Assembly (NCBI RefSeq): GCF_946223165.1
Contig: NZ_CAMIBP010000010.1
Location: 15,652-79,651 of the forward strand
Source of the DNA: an uncultured Corynebacterium sp.
Lineage (GTDB): Bacteria; Actinomycetota; Actinomycetes; Mycobacteriales; Mycobacteriaceae
Direction: 5' to 3'
Length of the DNA stretch: 64,000 bases
The translations under genes and the position numbers were made by a program. The notes beneath the pieces were generated by a model. The model was not told the origin of the DNA and did not search any database. It was given only the letters and a program-made list of their open reading frames with translations. Positions 58,475 through 64,000 of this stretch are shown here, in pieces (position 1 is the stretch's first letter; each line of letters begins with the position of its first letter).

Positions 58475-58922
58475 CCTGCGGCAGCGCGCCATTGTGGCGC
58501 GGCGCTCGCACCAGCTTGTGCTGGCGGTGTACGTCGCGGCGCTGCTGGGATCCGTCGCCATGGTCGTGGGGCCGTCGCTCAATGATCGCGCCATCGCCGC
58601 GGAGCCGGCGCGGGCCATGGCCACGGTGACGAACGTCGGCTGGTTGCGCACGTATGTGGACTTCCAAGACACCGAGGGCATTTACCACTCGCCGCCCTCG
58701 GGGTTGCTGTACCCCACCGGCCTGGGCAAGGGGCAAAAGGTGTGGGTCGAGTACCAGGCGTCGAATCCGGAGCTGGTCAAGGTGGAAGGGCGCGAGTGGA
58801 CGCTGTCCGTCATTCCGGCCCTGTCCGTCGCGGCGACCTCGACGGCTATCGCCGGTCTATGCTGGTGGCTCATCGGGCGCCGCGAGCGGCGTCGCGTCCG
58901 CGTGGCGGGCGAGAAAATTTAA
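58467..58922 (+). CDS. DUF3592-like membrane protein
   Basis: A 151-residue protein. I start at the GTG 58467 (MPSLRQRAIVARRSHQLVL), which overlaps the menD end; the open frame further upstream lies within menD. One helix near the N-terminus (LVLAVYVAALLGSVAMVVG) and one near the C-terminus (LSVAATSTAIAGLCWWLIG) flank an outer domain of about 80 residues (VDFQDTEGIYHSP, GQKVWVEYQ). This is the DUF3592 layout. It is coupled to menD; function unknown. Confidence 0.82.
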   Translation: MPSLRQRAIVARRSHQLVLAVYVAALLGSVAMVVGPSLNDRAIAAEPARAMATVTNVGWLRTYVDFQDTEGIYHSPPSGLLYPTGLGKGQKVWVEYQASNPELVKVEGREWTLSVIPALSVAATSTAIAGLCWWLIGRRERRRVRVAGEKI

Positions 58923-58979
58923 CGTGCAGTTCACCGGGCTGTGGCCCGGTGGCCCACTTTGTGTGTAAAGGTGTTGTGC

Positions 58980-60179
58980 ATGCGTGTTGCGATTGTTGCT
59001 GAGTCGTTCCTTCCCAACGTGAACGGAGTGACCAATTCCGTCCTCCGGGTCCTGGAGCATCTCAAAGCAACGGGGCACGAGGCCATCGTCGTGGCGCCGG
59101 GCGCGCGCGACGGCCAGGAGGAGATCGGGGACTACCTGGGCTTCCCGATTTATCGCGTGCCCACCGTGCGCGTCCCGCTGGTGGATTCGCTGCCGGTGGG
59201 GGTTCCCACCACCGCAGTGGATGACGCCATTCGCGGCTTTCAGCCGGACATCATCCACCTGGCCAGTCCCTTCGTACTGGGCGCCGCCGGGGCTTTCGTC
59301 GCCCGTCAGCAGCGCATTCCCGCGGTGGCGCTCTACCAGACGGACGTGGCGGGTTTTGCCACGAAGTACCACGCCTCCGCGTTGGCCTACGGCGTGTGGG
59401 AATGGCTGCGCACTATCCACAACGCCTGCCAGATGACGCTGGCTCCGTCGTCGCTGACTATCGAGGACCTTGAGAGCCACAACATCCGACATGTGCGCCA
59501 CTGGGGCCGCGGGGTCGATGCGGAGCGTTTCCACCCGTCCAAGCGCAGCGAGGAACTGCGCGCACAGTGGGGCGTCACCGGTGACAAGAAGGTGGTGGGC
59601 TTCGTCGGCCGCCTCGCGGCAGAAAAGGGCGTCCACCGCCTCGCCTCCCTCAGCGGTCGAGAGGATATTCAGCTGGTCATCGTGGGCGACGGGCCGGAGC
59701 GCCCGCTGCTCGAGGCCCAGCTGCCGGACGCCATCTTCATGGGAGCCTTGGGCGGAGAGGAGCTGGCGCGGGCGTATGCTTCGCTGGACGTTTTCGTTCA
59801 CGCGGGTGAGTTCGAGACCTTCTGTCAGGCCATCCAGGAGGCCCAGGCCTCGGGCGTGCCCACCATCGGTCCGCGCGCCGGCGGCCCGGTCGATCTCATC
59901 GAGGAGGGCTACAACGGCCTGCTGCTGGACGTTGAGACCTTCGTTGATGATTTGCCACGCGCGGTCGAGGCCCTGCTCAATCCCGACATCCACGCCGAGC
60001 TGCGCCGCAAAGCGCGCGCATCCATCGAGAATAAGACGTGGGACGCGCTCTGCCGCCAGCTCATGGGTTACTACGAGGAGGTCCTCGACGGCGTGCGCGA
60101 GGTGCCGCTGACCATCCTGGGCCAACGCCCGGAGCTGCCGCGCTGGGCGGCGCGCGCCTTGGGCGGACGCGTGGCCTAG
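58980..60179 (+). CDS. mgtA: GDP-mannose-dependent mannosyltransferase of lipomannan synthesis (MgtA-like)
   Basis: A 399-residue GT4 glycosyltransferase (GT-B fold). The N-terminus is MRVAIVAESFLPNVNGVTNSV, typical of the PimB/MgtA group. The loop GRLAAEKGVHRL and the donor motif GEFETFCQAIQEAQASG with its two glutamates follow. In C. glutamicum the gene between menD and menG encodes MgtA, which mannosylates glucuronosyl-diacylglycerol on the way to lipomannan-like lipids; I rely on this order and the sequence type. PimB' is the closest alternative. GGCCCACTTT lies 20 bases before the start. Confidence 0.86.
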   Translation: MRVAIVAESFLPNVNGVTNSVLRVLEHLKATGHEAIVVAPGARDGQEEIGDYLGFPIYRVPTVRVPLVDSLPVGVPTTAVDDAIRGFQPDIIHLASPFVLGAAGAFVARQQRIPAVALYQTDVAGFATKYHASALAYGVWEWLRTIHNACQMTLAPSSLTIEDLESHNIRHVRHWGRGVDAERFHPSKRSEELRAQWGVTGDKKVVGFVGRLAAEKGVHRLASLSGREDIQLVIVGDGPERPLLEAQLPDAIFMGALGGEELARAYASLDVFVHAGEFETFCQAIQEAQASGVPTIGPRAGGPVDLIEEGYNGLLLDVETFVDDLPRAVEALLNPDIHAELRRKARASIENKTWDALCRQLMGYYEEVLDGVREVPLTILGQRPELPRWAARALGGRVA

Positions 60180-60188
60180 ACTAGCCGG

Positions 60189-60896
60189 GTGGCTACAAAC
60201 AAGAAGGCTGATCTAGATAAGAAGCCCTTCGACGTCGCGAGCATGTTCGACGCCGTGGGTGAGAAGTACGACATCACCAACACGGTCCTGTCATTCGGGC
60301 AGGACGCGGGGTGGCGCAAGCGCACCCGCCGCCGCCTAGGCCTGCAGCCGGGGGAGAAGGTCCTCGATCTCGCCGCGGGCACGGCCGTGTCCACGGTGGA
60401 GCTGTCTAAGTCCGGCGCGTGGTGCGTGGCCTGTGACTTCTCGCGCGGCATGCTGGCCGCGGGCAAGGACCGCCCCGTGCCGAAGGTGGCCGGCGACGGC
60501 ATGAACCTGCCGTTCGCGGACAATACGTTCGATGCCGTGACCATCTCTTATGGCCTGCGCAACTTCCACGACTTCGAGCAGGGCCTGCGCGAGATGTCCC
60601 GCGTGACCAAGCCGGGCGGCCGCCTCGTCATCAATGAGTTCTCTAAGCCGGTCATCCCGATCTTCGGCACCGTGTACAAGGAGTACCTGACGCGCCTGCT
60701 GCCGCCGATTGCCAAGCTGGTGAGCTCCAACCCGGATGCCTACGTGTATCTGGCGGACTCCATTCGCGCGTGGCCGGATCAGGAGGAGCTGGCCGCCGCC
60801 ATCAACCGCAACGGCTGGACCGGCGCCACGTACGACAACCTGACGCTGGGCATCGTGGCCCTGCACTCGGCCATCAAGCCCGTCGCCACGGCCTAG
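60189..60896 (+). CDS. menG: Demethylmenaquinone methyltransferase
   Basis: A 235-residue UbiE/MenG family C-methyltransferase, the last step to menaquinone. The SAM motif I is VLDLAAGTAVSTVEL (about residue 59). The family signatures YDITNTVLSFGQDAGWR and the block RVTKPGGRLVINEFSKP follow. The start is GTG at 60189, with TAGACT six bases upstream, so it may be leaderless. It is convergent with menJ, 12 bases away. Confidence 0.94.
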   Translation: MATNKKADLDKKPFDVASMFDAVGEKYDITNTVLSFGQDAGWRKRTRRRLGLQPGEKVLDLAAGTAVSTVELSKSGAWCVACDFSRGMLAAGKDRPVPKVAGDGMNLPFADNTFDAVTISYGLRNFHDFEQGLREMSRVTKPGGRLVINEFSKPVIPIFGTVYKEYLTRLLPPIAKLVSSNPDAYVYLADSIRAWPDQEELAAAINRNGWTGATYDNLTLGIVALHSAIKPVATA

Positions 60897-60908
60897 CCGG
60901 CGCTCCGC

Positions 60909-62165
60909 CTAGGCGTCCCAGAGTGGCGTGTCCTTGCGGATTGCCGCCACGCCGCGGCCGGCAGCGCGCCAGGCGCGCGCCACGAGGTCGCGGTCGTCGT
61001 CCGTGATGAGGTTGCCCATAAGCCGCGCCGCGGCCGGCATGAGCAGCGTGCCGCCGATGCCGCGCAGCGCCACCGGCCCCGCCAGCGGCAGGAACTGCGG
61101 GTAGGTGAGCAGGCGCGCGGCGGTGCGCGCGAGCAGGAAGGCCTCGCCGTAGTGGCGTCGCAGCGTATCCGGCCACAGGAGGGTCAGATCGCGCTCGCCC
61201 AGCAGCTCCACGGCCAACGCCGCGGTCTCCAGCCCGTAGTCGATGCCTTCGCCGTTGAGCGGGTTGACGCAGGCGGCGGCGTCGCCGATGATCATCCAAT
61301 TCGCGCCCGCCACGTGCGAGACAGCGCCGCCCATGGGCAGTGCCGCCGATGCCACCTTCTTCACCGGCCCCAGGCCCCAGTCGGCCCGCTGCTGCTCCGC
61401 GTAGAACTCCAGGAGCTTCTTCGTGTTGAGCTTCGCCGGGCGCTTGGTGGTCGACAGCGCGCCCAGGCCGATGTTGACCTGGCCCAGCTCCTCGCCCAGC
61501 GGGAAGATCCAACCGTATCCGGGCTGGACTGCCCCCTCGGCGTCCTGGAGCTCGACGTGGGAGTGCATCCACGGTTCGCCCGCGCGCGTGGAGGTGGCGT
61601 AGGAGCGCGCCGCGATGCCGTAGACCTCGTCCTTGTGCCAGGTGCGGCCCAGCTGCTTGCCGAAGGTCGATCGCACGCCGTCGGCCACGATGACCCAGCG
61701 GGCCCGGATCGTTGTGCCGCCGTCGCTCGTGCGGACTGTGAACGCGTCCAGCCGATTGCCGGATAGCTCGGGCGCGGCGGCGGTGCCGTGGAGGAATTCG
61801 ACGCCGGCGGTGCGGGCGGCATCGACAAGCAGGGCGTCGAACTGGAAACGGGGCAGGGCAGAGCCAACGGTGACGGGATAGGAGGTGGGCCACGGCGCGG
61901 TGGCGGCGCCGCCGTAGCCGAACAGCTTGAGACCCTGGTTGCGGTAGGTCGCGTTGACGTCGATGCCCAGCTCGTCGAGCTGGTGCATGGCACGCGGGGT
62001 GAGGCCGTCGCCGCAGGTCTTGTCGCGGGGGAAATCGGAGGCATCGATGAGCACAGTGTGGTGCCCAGCGCGTGCCGCCCGGATGGCTGCGGCCGCGCCG
62101 GCGGGGCCCGCGCCCACCACCGCTACATCGAATAGCTTCTCCGCCGAAGTAGTCATGGCAGTCAT
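60909..62165 (-). CDS. menJ: Menaquinone reductase (geranylgeranyl reductase family)
   Basis: A 418-residue FAD-dependent reductase. The dinucleotide fold is VAVVGAGPAGAAAAIRAARA (residues 14-33), the family motif is CGDGLTPRA, and the second FAD motif is IIGDAAACVNPLNGEGIDYG. In mycobacteria MenJ (Rv0561c) sits between menG and the polyprenyl synthase gene grcC1, exactly as here, and saturates one isoprene unit of menaquinone. I start at ATG 62165 (GGAG nine bases before); 62156 is an in-frame alternative. Confidence 0.9.
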   Translation of the reverse strand: MTAMTTSAEKLFDVAVVGAGPAGAAAAIRAARAGHHTVLIDASDFPRDKTCGDGLTPRAMHQLDELGIDVNATYRNQGLKLFGYGGAATAPWPTSYPVTVGSALPRFQFDALLVDAARTAGVEFLHGTAAAPELSGNRLDAFTVRTSDGGTTIRARWVIVADGVRSTFGKQLGRTWHKDEVYGIAARSYATSTRAGEPWMHSHVELQDAEGAVQPGYGWIFPLGEELGQVNIGLGALSTTKRPAKLNTKKLLEFYAEQQRADWGLGPVKKVASAALPMGGAVSHVAGANWMIIGDAAACVNPLNGEGIDYGLETAALAVELLGERDLTLLWPDTLRRHYGEAFLLARTAARLLTYPQFLPLAGPVALRGIGGTLLMPAAARLMGNLITDDDRDLVARAWRAAGRGVAAIRKDTPLWDA

Positions 62166-62265
62166 TGTTTCAGACTCCGGCCCCTCAACTAGGTTTAACC
62201 CCCGCCGGTGGACTAGGTTAGTTAACGGATTATCGGCCTTATTGAACGAGAAGGAACCTGCACGC

Positions 62266-63261
62266 ATGAGCAACGGCGACAACACCGTAGATCTGGGCGA
62301 CCCGCAGCTCACCGCTCGCGTGGCCGATGGTGTGGCCGCTGTCGAGGCAATGCTTCTGGAAGAAATTGACCGCGGCGAGCAGTTCGTTATCGAGAAAGCT
62401 CTGCACCTGACGCGCGCCGGTGGCAAGCGTTTCCGCCCCATGATGGCGCTGCTGGCCTCCGAGTACGGCGAGCGCCCCGGTTCCTATGAGGTCATCAAGG
62501 CCGCCACCTCGGTGGAGATGGTGCACGTGGCCACCCTCTATCATGACGACGTGATGGACGAGGCCGACCGTCGCCGCGGCGTCGAGTCCGCCAACTCCCG
62601 GTGGTCCAACTCCGTGGCTATTCTGGCCGGTGATGCCCTCCTGGCCCACGCCTCCCGCCTCATGTCCCAGCTGGACACGCACACAGTGGAGCACTTTGCG
62701 GAGACCTTCGAGGAGCTCGTGACAGGCCAGATGCGTGAGACCATCGGCGCGGGCGAGGCCAATCCGGTGGAGCACTACACGGCCGTCATTCGCGAGAAAA
62801 CCGCGGTGCTCATCGCGTCCGCCGCCTACCTGGGCGCCTACCACTCTGGCGCCACCCCGGAGAATGCCGCGCGCCTGAGGAAAATTGGCTCGAACGTGGG
62901 CATGATCTTCCAGATCGTGGACGACATCATCGACATCTTCTCCGACCCGCAGGAGTCTGGCAAGACCCCGGGCACGGATCTGCGTGAGGGCGTGTTCACC
63001 CTTCCGGTGCTCTATGCGCTGCAGGAGGAGACCGAGGTGGGCGACCAGCTCCGCGGTCTGCTGACCGGCCCGCTGACGGAGGATGCGGATGTTGCCCGCG
63101 CCCTCGAATTGCTGCACGCCTCCGGCGGCCGTGCCGCCGCGCTGGCCGACGTCCAGGCCTACCTGGATGAGGTCGAGTCCGAGTTGGATGAGCTTCCGCA
63201 GAACGCGGCGACGGCGGCCCTACGGCAACTGGCCGAGTTTACCGTGAAACGCGTGGGCTAA
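62266..63261 (+). CDS. Polyprenyl diphosphate synthase for the menaquinone side chain
   Basis: A 331-residue trans-polyprenyl synthase. The first Asp-rich motif is HDDVMD (Asp94-Asp98) and the second VDDIID (Asp219-Asp223); GGKRFRPMMALL precedes the first. It lengthens farnesyl or geranylgeranyl diphosphate with isopentenyl units to the C40-C45 chain used by MenA. It is the counterpart of mycobacterial grcC1 and ispB-like genes. I start at ATG 62266; an upstream in-frame extension has no support. It is divergent from menJ. Confidence 0.92.
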   Translation: MSNGDNTVDLGDPQLTARVADGVAAVEAMLLEEIDRGEQFVIEKALHLTRAGGKRFRPMMALLASEYGERPGSYEVIKAATSVEMVHVATLYHDDVMDEADRRRGVESANSRWSNSVAILAGDALLAHASRLMSQLDTHTVEHFAETFEELVTGQMRETIGAGEANPVEHYTAVIREKTAVLIASAAYLGAYHSGATPENAARLRKIGSNVGMIFQIVDDIIDIFSDPQESGKTPGTDLREGVFTLPVLYALQEETEVGDQLRGLLTGPLTEDADVARALELLHASGGRAAALADVQAYLDEVESELDELPQNAATAALRQLAEFTVKRVG

Positions 63262-63270
63262 CCTGCCGAT

Positions 63271-63300
63271 TTGCGTGGCGGTGGGAAATCTCAGTAAAGT
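63271..63300 (+). promoter_or_regulatory. tRNA-Tyr promoter
   Basis: TTGCGT (63271-63276) and TAAAGT (63295-63300) are 18 bases apart, 24 bases before the mature tRNA end. Confidence 0.6.
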
Positions 63301-63324
63301 TACCTGCGCACCGAATAAGTGCAT

Positions 63325-63406
63325 GCCAGGTTGCCCGAGCGGCCAAAGGGAGCGGACTGTAAATCCGCCGGCGTAGCCTTCAGAAGTTCGAATCTTCTAC
63401 CTGGCA
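63325..63406 (+). tRNA. tRNA-Tyr (anticodon GTA)
   Basis: The acceptor arms GCCAGGT and ACCTGGC pair exactly, with discriminator A. The anticodon stem GCGGA/TCCGC encloses CTGTAAA, anticodon GTA. A long variable arm (typical of bacterial tRNA-Tyr) follows, then the T arm AGAAGTTCGAATCTTCT. CCA is not encoded. Confidence 0.96.
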
Positions 63407-63414
63407 CAACAAGA

Positions 63415-63440
63415 ACCCGCGATGTGAAAACATCGCGGGT
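63415..63440 (+). terminator. Hairpin after tRNA-Tyr
   Basis: ACCCGCGATGT-GAAA-ACATCGCGGGT is an exact 11-bp stem with a stable GAAA tetraloop. The T-run is weak (CTCGTCGTTG). It also lies just past the end of the convergent gene at 63466 and may serve both strands. Confidence 0.72.
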
Positions 63441-63465
63441 CTCGTCGTTGTGCAGGTGGCGTGGA

Positions 63466-63816
63466 CTACTTAATGGTGACGGTGCGGTTGCCCAGTGGCT
63501 TGTCCAGCGTGACGTCGACGCTGCCGGTGGTCATGATGGCCGGGCAGGCGCGATCTGCAGGCGCGGTCCACTTACTCTCGACATCGATGGTGACGGAGGT
63601 GGCCGTCTCTTGGACGTCCTGTGCGACGAGGATGGAGCAGGCGGGGACGGGGCCGGTGACGCGGAGCGTGGTGTCGTTGACCAGCTCCCAGCTGTTGCCA
63701 GAATCAACCGGCGCGGGCTGCGGGGCGGGCTCTGCCGGCGTACTGGAGCCAGCAAAGCCGAAGAGGGAGCCCAGGAAAGCGAGGACTGAGGCGAAGAAAT
63801 TGGTGACAATCTGCAT
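63466..63816 (-). CDS. Small exported protein of unknown function
   Basis: A 116-residue protein. I start at ATG 63816, ahead of which GGAGG is well placed; the upstream in-frame ATG at 63852 has no ribosome site. Residues 1-24 form a signal-peptide-like hydrophobic stretch (MQIVTNFFASVLAFLGSLFG). A Pro/Ala linker follows, then a small domain with two cysteines (PACSILVAQ and DRACPAIMT) that could be disulfide-bonded, and a beta-rich end (GSVDVTLDKPLGNRTVTI). It resembles no family I can name. Confidence 0.75.
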   Translation of the reverse strand: MQIVTNFFASVLAFLGSLFGFAGSSTPAEPAPQPAPVDSGNSWELVNDTTLRVTGPVPACSILVAQDVQETATSVTIDVESKWTAPADRACPAIMTTGSVDVTLDKPLGNRTVTIK

Positions 63817-63878
63817 GTGAAACCTCCGAAGAATCGGGGGGTATATGGGCATGTAATGTGCAGTGTAACCTGCTGATT

Positions 63879-63907
63879 TGTGAAATGTAACCCCTACAGG
63901 TTAAATT
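63879..63907 (+). promoter_or_regulatory. tRNA-Thr promoter
   Basis: TTGTGA (63879-63884) and TAAATT (63902-63907) are exactly 17 bases apart, about 45 bases before the tRNA. The surrounding DNA is AT-rich compared with the window. Confidence 0.6.
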
Positions 63908-63951
63908 ACTTAAGTCCGCAACGGAGAGCACATGCTCAACACGCTGGATGT

Positions 63952-64000
63952 GCCCCCTTAGCTCAGTCGGCAGAGCGTTTCCATGGTAAGGAAAAGGTCG
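63952..64000 (+). tRNA. tRNA-Thr (anticodon GGT), cut by window edge
   Basis: GCCCCCT starts the acceptor arm, with TAGCTCAGTCGGCAGAG as the D arm region. The anticodon stem TTTCC/GGAAA encloses ATGGTAA, anticodon GGT. The T arm and 3' acceptor strand lie beyond the window. Confidence 0.88.

Noticed and set aside
62205..62228. Possible DtxR box (ACTAGGTTAGTTAAC) between menJ and the polyprenyl synthase gene
   Set aside because: The right half-site is out of register with the DtxR consensus by one base and too many positions differ.
62166..62441. N-terminal extension of menJ
   Set aside because: It crosses the start of the divergent polyprenyl synthase gene; the FAD motif sits normally only with the start at 62165.

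Overview
The window is GC-rich actinobacterial DNA that I read as Corynebacterium. The evidence is the gene content and order: mshA-gpmA-senX3-regX3-ppx-proC-hemA-hemC-hemD-hemB-hemE-hemY ... hemL-ccs genes ... menA-menE-menB-menC-menD-mgtA-menG-menJ-polyprenyl synthase. This closely follows what I recall of the Corynebacterium glutamicum backbone. A mycothiol glycosyltransferase, a lipomannan-type mannosyltransferase and the 33-residue ribosomal protein bS22 fit the same group. Several genes appear leaderless, with a TANNNT -10 box about 7 nt before the start codon.

Layout. 1-7 kb: two tandem fadD-type acyl-CoA ligases (the first cut by the window edge), mshA, two tandem GNAT paralogues and a secreted trypsin-like protease. 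7-16 kb: gpmA, the SenX3-RegX3 phosphate two-component system, a Ppx/GppA phosphatase, proC, a BldC-like HTH protein, bS22, a HAD hydrolase and a glutaredoxin-like protein. 16-25 kb: heme synthesis, hemA-hemC-hemD(fused)-hemB-two membrane proteins-hemE-hemY. 25-33.4 kb: an accessory block that separates hemY from hemL. It holds a YtrA-type GntR regulator with its operator and membrane protein, two MFS transporters, a VbhA/Fic toxin-antitoxin-like pair, an ABC module, a dehydrogenase, a lipoprotein and two decayed genes (DUF2218 with an amber codon; an SMR gene with a large internal deletion). 33.4-40 kb: hemL, a histidine phosphatase and the System II cytochrome c maturation genes (TlpA/ResA, CcdA, ResB, CcsB), then small regulatory and membrane proteins.

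40-54.8 kb: AEC transporter, menA, a methyltransferase, a DtxR-family regulator (MntR-like) with a palindromic operator, a PepSY membrane protein with a His/Met-rich loop, then on the minus strand a metal ABC importer (SBP-ATPase-two permeases) leading into menE. A second MntR-like palindrome covers the importer's predicted -35 box. Next come a DoxX protein with two 18-bp palindromes upstream, a 51-residue membrane protein coupled to menB, a DcuC-type transporter and menC. 54.8-64 kb: an AbiEi-like protein with an 8-bp triple repeat at its start codon, a Thr-rich anchored protein, menD, a DUF3592 protein, mgtA, menG, menJ, a polyprenyl diphosphate synthase, tRNA-Tyr, a small secreted protein and a truncated tRNA-Thr.

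Functionally the window couples heme supply, cytochrome c maturation and menaquinone synthesis, the parts of the respiratory chain, with manganese/zinc uptake and phosphate signalling. The observations I rate highest are: the Fic/VbhA pair in which both halves of the known inhibitory Glu-Arg contact are missing; the 14-bp-period repeat element at two convergent gene junctions; the two MntR-like operators; the 8-bp repeat that puts an ATG in each reading frame; and the paired DoxX palindromes.
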